From Catonia carolina (lineage: Eukaryota; Arthropoda; Insecta; Hemiptera; Achilidae): a stretch of 64,000 bases of DNA. The position numbers and the translations under genes were made by a program. Shown piece after piece: positions 1-13,100 of the stretch. The DNA is taken from contig JAQMRL010000001.1 in the NCBI GenBank assembly GCA_035578175.1, positions 239,335,038-239,399,037 on the forward strand, read 5' to 3'. Under the pieces are notes generated by a model. The model was not told the DNA's origin. It ran no database searches and saw only the letters and a list, made by a program, of their open reading frames with translations. Every line of letters begins with the position of its first letter. Position 1 is the first letter of the stretch.

Positions 1-685
1 GCGAACCGGCGGGTTAAGGGCAACTTTATATATATGGTCTTAATGTACTTCGGGAGGGGAACAAAAACGGTTGCAGTGGCCTTTGCGCTACGAAACTTCG
101 TTAAAAAGTTCGAAATATTCGGACGCATCCCCTTAGCTTTCGGGAAGATGTACCTTAAATTTGGCATTTTTCCCGGGGATTTCAGCCGACGCCCGACAAA
201 AAAGGTCCTCAGAGATTTTGCTTCTAGAGACCTCCAAATAGGCGAGAATTTCCATCAGTGAGTCATTAGTGGCTGGGGCTTTATATAATATAGAGACTCG
301 CCACTCCAGCGGCGCTGCGCGCCGCTTCCGTGTCTCGCATCACAGGGGTAGGTGGATCAGAATACATTAAGCGGATCAGAACAATAAAAGTACGGGCGCT
401 GCGCGCCCGCACTTTGTCATAGGGTGAAGTTCGGCCGCCAAAGGGGTTAGGTGGATCTAAATTTATAAGTGGATAGGGGAAAGTTGGGTCAAGGGGTTAG
501 GTGGATAAGAATAATCAGTTTTTAAGTTGAGGTTAATGTTTCAAAAGGCGTTGAGAGGTCGGAGTTTTAATTTTTGAGTTTGCACCTTGAAGTTTTGAAA
601 TATGACGTGTTTTAGTTTTAATGGGTGGCTTTTTAAAATTTCAAAATTTATACGTTTAAAAATTTTCGTTTGTTTAGTGAAAAAA
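1..685. repeat. Left-edge repetitive segment with GC-rich hairpins
   Basis: No gene is recognised. Two short hairpins with the same core (GGCGC-TGC-GCGCC) lie at 309-325 and 393-409, each with 7-bp perfect arms. The phrase 'aggtggat' recurs near 351, 450 and 500, each time followed by A/T-rich sequence. Bases 160-297 are repeated in direct orientation, diverged, at about 3810-3955; both copies end in a CAGTGAG-rich stretch and a 'ggcttta-tata' segment. The 75-codon ORF at 34-261 overlaps this repeat and has no recognisable domain, so I do not call it a gene. Confidence 0.5.
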
Positions 686-968
686 TACGCTTATCAGCAT
701 GCCTGGCCCTCTAAACAGCACAGATTTTCCACTCTGCAAATGCCTTCTTCACTTCATTCACCACAGGGTCTGGCTGTATAATGAAATTCATTACTTTCAG
801 AGGAGACAACTCTGATTCGTGTCTTTTGCACTTCTACCTCTTCTGTTCTAAAATCATTCGGTCATTTAATTGGCTGACCATTTGAGAAGAAACAGATGTA
901 TTTATTTTAGCCCTGCAACGGACAGATTAAGTGTAAATAAATTGACACCACACCTGTCTGTTAAGGCA
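686..968 (-). repeat. SINE-C family copy (truncated)
   Basis: This is a copy of the roughly 390-bp dispersed family whose best copy is at 38355-38744. It starts at 'cttatcagcatg' and ends at 'cctgtctgttaagg'. Read on the minus strand it keeps part of the family's reading frame (…QPDPVVNEVK…) but has a stop codon in the middle. Confidence 0.7.
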
Positions 969-1328
969 GAAGATATTGTTAAGTTAGAAGATATTTTCCT
1001 TTTTTAGGTTTAGGTTTCATGTTTAAGAGATTTACGTTTAGAATGTAAGAATTTTAATGTTTGACTTTTATAATTTTAAGGTTTGAAATTGTAAAAAGTG
1101 AGGTTCGAAAGTTTCGGGTTGCTTTTGATGTTTAAAGATTGAGAGTTGCAATTGTCAACTATTTTGATAAAGTATTCTCAAATATTCTCATGTTTAAAGT
1201 TTGAAAGTTTACGGTTTGGATGTTATATATTTGAAGGAAAACAGTATTAAGATTCAAAGTTCACAGTGTGAAGCTTTTAAAGTTTGAGGTTCAATGTTAA
1301 AATTATAAAGTTCGATAAAATATTAGTT
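969..1328. other. AT-rich spacer
   Basis: Low-complexity sequence dominated by 'gtttaa/ttgaaagttt' variations. I see no gene, RNA or mobile-element signature. Confidence 0.4.
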
Positions 1329-3100
1329 TTTGAGCTCAAAAATCGAAGTAACGCATAGCTAAGTCGATTGCTGAAGCGCTTGAGGTCAAAAACAGAATTT
1401 AAAAAATTCAAATCCATTTATAAAATCAGGGTAACTTTTTACCGTATCTAAGACAAAGCAATTGAATTCTACGCAAAAAACTACGTAATATAAAGAAATA
1501 AAAAAGTATCTACATAATAACCTGGATTTATCATGCGTTTTCAAATATAATTTTAAGTTAAAACTCAATGCAATTAATTCAAAACACCGTATTTTTTCGG
1601 GAGTACCCTGTATCGGTTCGGCGACTTTATTTTCAGAATCTCCGTTAAAAAAACGTTAAATATTAGTAATAACAAAATGGCTACAAACAACGTTTTAAAA
1701 CTCATTTGAAAAATACCTCTGTAAAAGAAACAAATGTCTCAGGGTAATCTTTTCTCAAAATCAAACATTTTCAAATGGGACTTTAACCTATTTTTGGGTC
1801 TAGATAGTCATAGGTATTTAGTACAATTTTTAAATTCAGTAAAATAGTACTTCCTGAGCTAAGTCATCGGATAACTGCATAGCCACGTCGATTGCTGAAG
1901 TACTTGGAATCAAAAACTGCGATTTAATTTTTCAAATCCATTTACAAAACCACGGTAACTTTTGCCCGTATCCGGTACAAAAAAATCGAATTCTACGCAA
2001 AAAACTACGTAATATAAAGAAATAAAAAAGTATCTACATAATAACCACGATTTATCATGAGTTTTCAAATATAATTTTAAGTTAAAACTTGATGGAGATA
2101 ATTTAAATCACCGTAAATATTCGGGAGTACCCTGTATCGCTTCAGCGATTTTATTTTCAGAATCTCCGTTAAAAAATCGTTAATATTAGTACTAACAAAA
2201 AGTCTACCGAAACATTTTAAATACATTTTTGTCGATTGAATTATAAACACAAAATATTTTTCCCGCTTCTTAACATATAGAAACCGCCGCCCCGCGGACA
2301 AAATTGAAAACAATGGACGATACAGATATGCGTTTTTTGCGTATTTCTTAATTGATTATTATTAACTTAGAAATATACTACAAAATTCCAATTAAGCACA
2401 ACTAACCATCAGCAAAGTATCCATGTGCAAAATGTGTTAAATGCCGAATTTTAATATTGGTTACGTCAAAATTACAATTTTTAAACTTTTCACTCCCCTG
2501 TAATTTCTATGGCATTTATGAAGCTAAAAACATGCTGGGGCTTTACATAAGCACCTCCTTAAACTGGTCAAACATAATGTGTTGCAATAAAGTGCTTCTA
2601 CACTCCAGGAGGCCATTGTAAATATTTTAACTCCAAGAGTTTAACGACGGATTTTTTTAAAAACTCATTTGTAAAATACCTCTTGTAAAAAAAAACAAAT
2701 GTCTCAGAGGACGTTTTCTTTATAATCGACTGGTTTTCAAATTGGAGTAAAAAAACCTGTTTACGGGTCTGTAAGACCTTAGGTAAGTAGTAGAACTTTA
2801 AAATTCGGTATAGTAGTATTTCTTAACCTCAAAAATTGAAAAAACGCATAGCCAAGTTGATTGCTGAAGTGCTTGGGGTCTAAAATGGCGTTTCAAAATT
2901 TCAAATCCATTTATAAAATCAGGGTCACTTTCGACCGGATTTTAGGCAATAAAACCGAATTCTACGCTAAAAACTACTTAATATAAAAAAATAAAAAAGT
3001 GTCTACATATTAACGGCGATTTATCATGAATTTTTAAAAATCAATTTTGAAAATCCCGAAATTCGTTGTTTTTATCCCGGTTTTCCAGAAAACGGTTAAA
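1329..3100. repeat. Three diverged direct copies of a ~330-bp unit
   Basis: The block 'gcatag-c-a-gt-gattgctgaag' followed by 'aaatccatttataaaatcaggg', 'gaattctacg' and 'tatctaca-ataac' occurs three times in the same orientation, near 1350, 1875 and 2845. The sequence between copies 1-2 and before copy 3 also repeats ('aaatgtctcag'). Copies 1 and 2 share 'gggagtaccctgtatcg', which copy 3 lacks. Spacing is uneven (about 525 and 970 bp). Small ORFs inside show no domain and are treated as chance. Confidence 0.65.
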
Positions 3101-4049
3101 TATTTTTGAAATCCGTTAATTGAACCTAACGTTTTAGCTCATTCCCGACAAAAAAGGTGTCGGTGACTTTTTCGCTAGGAAGCCTCTATAACGCGTCCAA
3201 AGAAATAGCCTCCTCCACCGCCACTCCAAATAAAAATGCATGACATTTAATCCGAGCTAATCGTGCAGCTTTAATGTAGAACTAATGAGAATATATAATA
3301 AAAATTTCAGCAAAAATCCTAATGGGTAGAAAATTAGTTTATTCAAATTTATGGAGTGACGGGTACCCGTGAAATTTTCTGTTACACACAACCCTATGTA
3401 ATTTTAGTAGCTGAAAACGTTGCATTTGAAATATTTTGTAAAAATTGAATTTTTAAATTTCTCTTATTTTTCCCCTCCTCCAAACGCCATAAATTAAGTA
3501 AAAAGTTTACTGTTTCACATTTTTCCTGGGGGTTTTGGCACACGGCGGATACGGTACAATAACCAGTTTAGCCGTGCAAAGCACCCAGATGGCTGTGAAT
3601 TTTTCGTTTTTTTAATGTGAAAATTTTCCCCTTCTTCGTGACTTGGAAGCTCCAGGAAGGAGTGAAAATGTTTTTAAACATATCGACCCAGCCTACCTCA
3701 ACGAGACGAAGAAAAAATAATCAGCAACATTTTTTGATCCGACGCACCGTTAAGAATTTCTAAAAACTACCCCTAAAACCCTGCCACCCCTAAGAGGGTT
3801 ACATGAAAATTGGCAATTTTCTGGCCGGTTTCAGCGCAAGACGGAGAAAAAAGGTCCTAACAAAAAACACTCTCCGAGGCCTCCTTATAGGTTAGAATTT
3901 ATGTCAGTGAGTGAGTGAGTCAGTGAGTGTCCTTGCGGCTTTAAATATAAAAAGACTTGTAATTTTAAACTTTGTGTGTAAATTACTTATTTTACCCAGA
4001 TCCCAAAACGGACCTTAGAGATAAGTGACACAATATTATCGTTACTTAC
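3101..4049. other. Intronic or 3'-flanking repeat-like spacer
   Basis: No gene is seen. It contains the diverged second copy of the 160-297 segment (about 3810-3955), including a GTGAGTGAGTCAGTGAG microsatellite at about 3905-3930. The last exon(s) of the SLC6-like gene, encoding TM11-12, should follow exon 12 on this side. I could not identify them here and think they lie beyond the left edge. Confidence 0.4.
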
Positions 4050-4195
4050 TACACAAACGAATGGCAAGAGCCGAACTAGACGAATCAGAATCTCAGCTGG
4101 AGGAGAAGTTGTCATGAACGCAATATCTTCCTCTAGTCTTGATACGCCATAAATGACGAGCACAAAAGAGAATATTGTTAACTCAGGCAAATTAA
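4050..4195 (-). CDS. SLC6-like gene, exon 12 (TM10)
   Basis: 146 nt, acceptor TGTATCAG, donor GTAAGT, phase 1 in and phase 0 out (48 codons). It encodes NLPELTIFSFVLVIYGVSRL and EEDIAFMTTSPP, the clearest SLC6-like signature in the gene, then a basic-hydrophobic stretch starting TM11. It ends in an open phase-0 donor, so at least one more exon is expected to the left. Confidence 0.82.
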
Positions 4196-7100
4196 CTGAT
4201 ACATTTTGCAAAAAAAATGAGTTAATATCATCAGTATCTGGCTATAAAAAGAAACAAATACCAGTTTAATAAAGACCATAAACAGTGTTAGATAGCACAT
4301 ACTTTTTTACATCTTTACAGTTTGTCATAAACTACATGAAAAATCACATCAATGTAAGTAGGGTGGTAGGCGCTTTAAAAGAATTACACAGGGCATTTTC
4401 ATCACAGGTTACTTCAAATTACAAAAGAACCTTGAAATAAATTGAACTAACATTTAATTGTAGTTGCTTTGGAGGTGTGATGTAAGTACAGGCCAAACCT
4501 GCAGTAATTATTAGATGTCAAACCCCCTCAGTGTCCTATACTATCAGTATAATAATGAGTACATACTTAATCAACTTAAATTATGGAAATGCAAATAACT
4601 TTTCAAATTTGTTGAGAGCAGTTCAGTATATATTTTTACAAATTTTTCTCTCCTGTTTATGACTTATTGTAAAAATTTATTTATTTCATCATCATCATAA
4701 GCATCACGGTTTAGGCCTTGTAGTCCTGTTCCGTTCTCAAGCTAGCAAATCTTTAAGTTACTTGCGATGACCATCTTTTCTTTGGTCTTCCTATGTTACG
4801 TCGCCCAACCGGTTGATAATTCAGGATAATCTTCGGTGCTCGCTCATCTGCCATTCTTAGCACATGCTCATACTAGCTCTGCCTATAACCAGTGATCGCA
4901 TCCGTTACACACAGCATCCCAAGCTCATGTCGTATATCCTCATTCCTCTTATGGTCCAGCAAACTGTACCCCGCTAGGGGCCTCAACAGTCGCATTTCTG
5001 CCGCTACGATTCTAGTTAATTGCTGAGTGGTTAACGTCCAGCTTTCAGATCCATAAAACAGAACTGGCAGCACTAGTGTTTTATAAAACTTCAAAACCGT
5101 TTCTCTCCTTACTTTTCCCACCAAAGTTTTCCACACTGTATAGATAAGGCGCTGAAATTTTTGTAATTTAAGTTCTACGGCTCTTGATTGTATGTACGAT
5201 ACTTCACATCCGAGGAATAAAAATGTCTTCACCTGCTCCAATATTTCTCCATTGATAACAATCTTGCTTCTAAGATGATCTGTGCCCTTAAAACCCATCA
5301 CTTTTGTTTTTTCTGAAGAGACCTGCAGACCAAATCCCTGGGCAATCATGTTAAATGCGTGCAGGCATCGTTGAAGGTTATCTTCTGAGTCAGCAAACAT
5401 CACCAGGTCATCTGCAAAAGCCAATATCTGCAAGGGCATCTATCCAAAAACAGCTTTCTGTTCCATCACGCAGTACCATTGTCTCATGACGTCGTCAATG
5501 AATAGGTTAAATAAAACGGGTGATAACGGGCACCCCTGTCGAACTCCTTGAGATATTCCTACCACTCGTTGACCTTTGGTCATTCTTATAACTGTGCCCG
5601 CATACATACTCTGCACTACTCTAATCAGATGTAAAGGTAATCCCTTCCCTCTCAGTACTTCCCACAAGCGGGGCCGATAGACTTTATCAAACGCCTTCTG
5701 CAAATCTATAAAAGCCAGAAACGTAGGAACATTAAACTCTCTATTTTTCTCCATCAACTGAGACAAGGCAAACACATTGTCCATACATGACCTTCCAGCG
5801 CGAAAGCCTGATTGACCTTCCAGAAGAATTGCATCCGCTATTCCACTTAGTCTGTTTGTTATAATTTTGGCAAATATTTTATAGCCACTATTTAACAGGC
5901 TGATCCCCCTATAGTTATTCGGATCATCTCTTTTTCCTTTCTTGAAGATTGGAAAGACAACAGCCTGCGGAGTTTATTTATTTTACTTTCTTAAATTGCT
6001 ATTAAAAAGAATGGTAAGAACACTTATTCTAGAATTAAATTTCCTATTTTTTTACTTTCTCTTGCCAATGTGAATATATAGGAAGGAAAGTATTGTTTTC
6101 ATGTTGATTGGTCGATATCGAGTTTTCACCGGTTCTACATGTTTTCAGACCCCTTGACATGTTTATTTATTTATTTATTTTTAAAAGCAAGCAAAATGAA
6201 CGACTGCGCATCAACGGAGTACGCATTTATAACTTAGTCCTACTCTACAAGTTACAGACAAGTGTCTTCTTCTTCTTCAAGTGCCGTCTCCGCGTCGGAG
6301 GTTGGCGATCATCATTGCTATTCTAACTTTCGAAACAGCTGCTCGGAACAGTGACGTGGAGTTGAGACCAAACCAATCTCTCAAATTCTTCAGCCAGGAC
6401 GCTTTCCTTCTACCCGGCCGGCGCTTTCCTGCTATCTTTCCTTCCATTATCAGCTGAAGAAGTCTGTGTAAGGCAGCCTGTGGCAGCCAGTCTGTGTAAG
6501 GCACAGACAAGTGTAAGGCCGGCCAAACACAGGCTCATCACCTTGCGATGAGCAGTCGGAGACTGTTTGAAGCAAAATAGTGAAAACATGTGGGATTATG
6601 TCTTGTCGCGAGCAAGGTCAAGTCATTCAGTCATCGCCGAAACACTTGCGATTGCCATCCAGCTAACCCAGTAGTAGTCAAATGTAATATTATTTACATA
6701 GTTTTGCGAATTGCTTAGTTAAAATTGTGTAGTTTTATTAAAACCTAGCAACCCCTGCTTGCTTCGCTTCACAGCAGCTAATGTAGGCCTCATTAAATTA
6801 TTTTAAAACCTCTCTAGATATAATATTTGTGATTTTATTGCCCTGTGGCAGCAAAATAAATTGTTTTTCTGCACTTCTAGCTCTAGAAAGTTCGACATGA
6901 GTGAAGAAAGCATTCTTGTCTCAAATCGATGCCCACCGTTTTAAATGTTTGTCCCTGCGATTTAACAGAATTGAATAGAATGTATAAAGGAATACCGATG
7001 GAAAAGAAAGAGACAGTTGGTATATGGCTGAGATATGAGGCAGTAATATGTGGGTCCAGTACGCAGAGTAATTGGAAATATATGACTCATTCACTACCTG

Positions 7101-10100
7101 TCGAATGAAAACAAATATATGAAATACAGTACAAAAATAAAAATTTTGAATATTTTCCAATTTTTAATGTCTTTGGAATCGAATGTTATTCTTCATGTTT
7201 TTCTATGAAATATAAAAGTTGAATCGCGCTTCTAGCCCAAAAAATACACCATCCAGAGAACTTAGAAAAAATAAAAGTGCTATGCACTCTATAAACTAAA
7301 ACATGCGACATCATCACAGTTTAAGTCGCTTAACTCTCTTAATTAAAGTTATAAAATAGCCTATATTGATCAGGAAGCTCTAAGCTATGCAACAATGAAA
7401 GATTTTTTTAAATCAGTTCAGTGGTTTCTGAGATTACCTCATACAAACAAACAGACGTTTCTTCTTTATTGTATTAGTATAGAAGTATACATTAATGGTT
7501 CAGTTGTTTGAATCATAAATACACAGCGGCTATATAGATTTCGATGCGGACAAACTTTTTTCTGGTTTCTCTTCTGGTTAAGTGGATGTGCTAAAAACGT
7601 ACCAACTGCGCTTTCTTCCTCCAAACGTATTAAATAATGTAATAGATCACAATAATCAAATCTTCATCACACACCATATTACCTAAGAATGAGAAATTTT
7701 GCACGAGTCACCAGTGACGGTCAGAGACAGTCTGAAACAAAGGAAATTTGCCTCCGACATTTTTATCTCAAGAAAATTTGTCTCCGACAATTTCATCACG
7801 TTCTGTGTGCAGCCGACATAAATAAGAAAATCCGTTATTATTGCTGCAAACAGGTGGAGCATCTTCAAAGAATGATGGGAGGTAAAATTCCAAAACAATT
7901 TCTTAGACACAGGCCTGAGGGAAGGAGCTTTGGAAGTCCTCTAAAACTTTGGAAGTATAATTTATTTTAATTACAGTTTTTAATGAAAAATAAAACATTT
8001 TGATGCCAGGACAGGCTAGATTATCTATGCTATGAAGAGAAGACAAAACATGTAGGCACCAACATTCAAAATGTTTATAAACTAGCCGTATTGGCACACT
8101 TAATCATAATATTATGTTTTTCTATAACCAATAATTAATAATTAATTATTGTACTAAGAATTTGTAAGCTGTTTGACAAGACCAAAGAAGACCAAATTTC
8201 TTTGTGTGTGGCCTCCTCTTAAAATTACATAGGCCAGTAAATCTATGCAGAAACTTAGTTATGCACAGAAACAGGCTTGTAGGTAGGGAGGGCCTTGAGG
8301 ACCTTCAGCAACCCCTCGAAACAATCTGGTACGGAATCCAAATCTTGTACCAAATTGGTCCCAGGTAAGATTTCAGGTCAGGTCCAGCAGTTTTTCATGA
8401 GTTGTTTTCATCTGTAACTATTCACTAGCGTAATGTGCATAACAGTCATATGTTAAAAATCCCTTTCATAACATGACGCCTCATGGTTGTTGCAATTTTT
8501 AATAAGGCTTACCTTTGACCCGTAGCAAAAACCATTAATGATTTTTGTATCTACTCTTTAAGAGGTATCAATTGACACTATTTTTGTTTCCAAATTCCAA
8601 CTCTGATTACTTGACTTATAATTTTTGGGGACTTCTGGTCGAAACCAGAACTTCAAGCCCAATGATTTCTGTATCTACTCTCTAAGAGGAATTTTGAATG
8701 ACTATTTTTGACTCAGACCATTTTGAATTACTTGACTTCCAGTTTTGGGTCACTTCCGGTCAAAACCAGAAATTCAAATCCAGTTCAGGTCCACTAACTC
8801 TTGGTGAACGATTATGAGGTCAAAAACCATTCGTTGCTATCTCTTGAAGTTTCTGCTTTTGATTTTTTGACTTCCAGTTTTGTGCTACTTCCAGTCGAAA
8901 TCTGACTTCAAACCCAATACAACCCCACTAACTTTTTGTGGAGATTATGAATCCGAAAACCATTTGTTGCTATCTCTTGTAGTTCCTGACATCTAGGTGT
9001 GACGAATGGACGGATAAAACAAAATGATAGATCACAATAAAATTTTAAAAATAGTCACCAAAAATCTCCAGTTTCAGCCACCTCCCAAACCAAAATCCTG
9101 GCTACGTACCGGCACAGAAAATTAAATTAAATATTAAATTGTGTAAAGAGGTCCCAGGGCTTAGGGCATGTCCCATTCTATTGACCTATCATTGCAGTTT
9201 TTTTTGTAAAGTAATACTTCTATAATAACCTAATAGATTTACCAGCAAGAATATGTAAACGTGAAACACAAATGCAAAGATATGAATGACATTTAAAATT
9301 ATCTTGTTCAACCCATGTTGCCACAATATGTTTACATTAATTGCTTCCATGATAGCCAACTAAAACAAATAAAGCACATAAGTAGTATTTAATAGAATTA
9401 AGTTAAGACAAGAGTTTTATAATCATTTTTTTAACTTTATAGAATTGAAAAATAAGATATGTATATCAATCAGTGTTTAATGAGTAAGTAAGCATTTCAG
9501 TGCATTTCCAGTGAGTTTACAACTGAAATCAGAGTGGCCCTCCATTATTGTAAAGTACCAAATTCTGTTTGTTCATCCATCCTACTGCCTAAAGCAATTG
9601 CTATCTGGAAGTTTTAGATGATCGAAAGAGTATTTTTTTTGGAACTATTAATGTGTTCCAAAACCAAGGATACTTTATTCCGGGTCAAAATTAAATCCTT
9701 GATTTTCTCAATAAAAATTTGAATATTGTTACAAATTGATTAGTTTACAAAATTTGTTATTTTCTTCCCAGAAGGCTTACACAAGTAGAGATACTTCATC
9801 AAAAATTTTTCAGCGTTTCACTAAGAATGGAAAATGCAATAGTAGACAGACTATTGCACTCGTGCTGTGCATAGTCTTCTTGTTAACTTCAAGAGGTTTC
9901 ATTAATATCAGGTTTCAACAAACTGAATTTTAACTTTGATCTCTATGTGGTACTCACTATATATATACTGTATACATATTACAAGATACAGGAAGTTTGG
10001 GAAAGACGATGAAATGTCGGAAGAATTAATTTCAAGAAGGGAAGATGATTAAGTCGTTACCTCGTACTTGTGATAAAGATTAGACTATCTCTATATATAT

Positions 10101-13100
10101 TTTCACTACTTTTTCTTTTTCTTTGTTTTTTATCAATTTCTCATCATCCATTGTTGAATACAGGCTTCTTCTGTTAGCCTCCTCAATTTCCAATTCCATG
10201 CCTTTCCTTCCCAGTTAAATCCTGCCACCACCAGTTTCAAGTCATCTTTCCATTGTGTTTGTTAATGACCACTTGCAGTAACTCTGCTACTATTAAATAG
10301 AATTTTCATAGAGAATATATTTGTAAATTTTCAGAACTGGTTCTTTGAGAAGGCATGGAATATTGTTTGTTGTTTTAGGTTACTAAACCCTATTTCATTT
10401 GTTAAGAGTAAGTGATCAAGTTAAAAAATGCTTCATTATTCCTTTATATAATTTAGGGAATATGTGTACCCATTCTGATAATTATAGCTCTTCAGAACGA
10501 TATAGATTTAGACTACATTTATTACTTCAGGGTAGATGCCCCCTTTCTACCCATCACGGGCAAATAGTCAAAATCTAAGTGCTTTACTAACCTGAGGTAG
10601 TTTTTAGAGAATAAGCGTGGCTATTTTTATAACTAGCTCTTTGAGAAGGTACAGAAATGATATGTAATTCTTTAGGATTGTCATCCCTTTTTTACCCCTT
10701 ATGTACAAAATTGATGGAAATGCAAAACCTTTAGTTTTCCGATTCTACCCACAAAAGAACAAACATGCAAAATTTTAGCTTTCTAGGTGACTGGAAAGGT
10801 AGAGAATTTATAAGATAAGAGAATTGATAAATTAATCAATAAGTAAATCAGTCAGTTAGGATTTTACATTTACTCGCAAACTATTTTTAAATTACAGCAT
10901 TTTTATATAAATTAATAGTTTAACATGTGTAAACGACCTTGAAAAACATTAAAAGTATGTTTTTGCTTTGTTTTGCCTGTATGAATATATAGAAGGAAAG
11001 TATTGTTTTTATGTCGATTCTTCACTGGATATACATGTTTTCAGACCCCCTGAATCAAAAACACATGTTTTTAGCGATTGGTCTGTGTGCGCGTGCACGT
11101 GTGTGAACAAAATTTTTCAAGAACGGAACAAAAGGTGAAAAAGAAAAGGCAATTTTTTTAAAAATCGCCTCATTTAGGCCTACTACATTTTTTATGCTCT
11201 AGAAGAGTGGGTAAGCACTATGTCTGCTAAATTTCTTGGGGAGGCTGTGTTTTCGTAGAAAAAATGGGTTTTAAATTTTTTTTGGTTTAACGTCCAACTG
11301 TTCTGCAATTATTGCTAATGCAGACGGTGAAGGATGAAATGATTTTTTGTAATGTATGAAAATATGCCGTGCCTGAATGGCATTCAAACCCAAGACCGCA
11401 CAATGAGAGGCGAGCACAGTTTTTTTTTAAGATTGCGGGTTCCTTAAGATATGCATTTTACAATAAAAGTGTGCATAATTTAAATTATAGGAAATTAAAA
11501 GATCTACAACTTGTATTTAAATCATTTTTCTCTACAGAGCCTAGTTTAGCATCAGAGAGTGATTTTCCAATTATCAAGCCAAACTAAGTTTCATTTTCAT
11601 TTTGCATCATTCACTAATGTTGAAATTAGGTTATGTTTTTGAGGTTGGTGTTTGGTTTTTTTTTTAATGTTTATTATTAGTGTTAGGTTATATTGGTTAT
11701 TATTTGCATTGGCAAGATAAAGTCGTGTGAGTGTTTCACACCAGATTTCTTATTTACAATAACTGCGCTGTATGCAGTAGTACATTTAAAAAAAGTAGTA
11801 ACAGCATAAGAATTTAAAATAGTTGTTGTTTAACAAGCATGATATCTTTTCACAAAAGCTAAATAAGTGATTAATAAAACATACCAGTTCAACAAAACTA
11901 TATGCACTATGAATTAAAAAATACAATAGGATCCAGATTTGACCGTTGATTGGCATCAATCCCATAAAATATGGCATGGTGTTAAGTGGTACTAGAACAA
12001 AATATAATTTTAGTAAACAAACAATACACTTTATTAAAGTGTAAATCACTAAAGAGTAACAGATAAGAACCTAAAGATAAAATAAATAAAGGTGTCCGAC
12101 AAGGCTGTCCAGTGTCTCCAACGTTATATAATATTTATGTTGATGAGATTTTAACAATTTGGAATCAATTAGTTGACTTTCAGCTTTGGAATAATGTATT
12201 CCTAAATTCATTACAGTATGCAGATGACACAGTTATTATTTTTGACACATACGACAGGCTCCAATATGCCATTTATAAGTTGAACAACAATAGCGCAGAG
12301 TTTGGCATGAGAATATCGGCGCAAAAATCAAAGATTATGGCATTCAAGGAAAGAAGGAGGGTTCACTCAAAAATTATACTTGGCAACAAAACTATGGAAC
12401 AAGTTCGAGATTTAAAATATTTAGGATACAGGATTTCTTATGACAAAGATGATGACATGAGTGAAAATCTGGAAAAATTCAGCGCTGTATGCGGTATTCG
12501 CAGGAAAATAAGAAAGAAAATGAAACAGGACACCCAAAAGAAATTTTATAGAGCAATGGCTGTACCACTCATAACATATGGGAGTGAAACATGGGTGTCA
12601 TTGCAGAGGAACGAGTCTTGTATCCAGGCTGCTGAAATGAGATTTCTGCAAAGAGTCAAAGATTGTACCCGGTTAGATAGAGTACATAACAAAGCTGTGC
12701 CCAAAGTTAAATGTTCAGTCACTGTGACAACATTAAAAATATATATGAGAAACTGGTCCAACCATTTATTTCGCATGCCAGTACACAGACTTACTCTGCA
12801 AGCATGGAAATATAAACCTAGAGGGAAGCGAGGCTTGGGAAGACCTAAAAAGAGATGGATGCCAGAACAGGCCATTGAGCCTAATCCTCGACAGATGATA
12901 ATGATTACTAAAGAGTTTGGACCCGTTCAGATGCAATTGAATGCGTTTATGTACGGTATGTTATTTTACATTATTACTCGTGCATATGAAGAAACTTCCA
13001 GGATGGCTTATCCTTGTTTTCATTTGAAGAACTTAATAAATTTTAAATATTATTCATAAGGGGCATTGTTTCTTATTTCAAAAGGAAACAACCAGCCTGT

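Noticed and set aside
34..261. 75-codon plus-strand ORF at the left edge
   Set aside because: Overlaps a repeat also found at about 3810-3955, where the frame is not kept; no domain, splice site or promoter.
6921..7160. 79-codon minus-strand ORF
   Set aside because: Only its neighbourhood (Helitron helicase C-terminus in another frame) is recognisable; the ORF itself is composition-driven.
12896..13059. Extension of the 12112 RT ORF to 13059
   Set aside because: After GRPKKRWMPEQ the residues no longer match any LINE C-terminus; the open frame is fortuitous.
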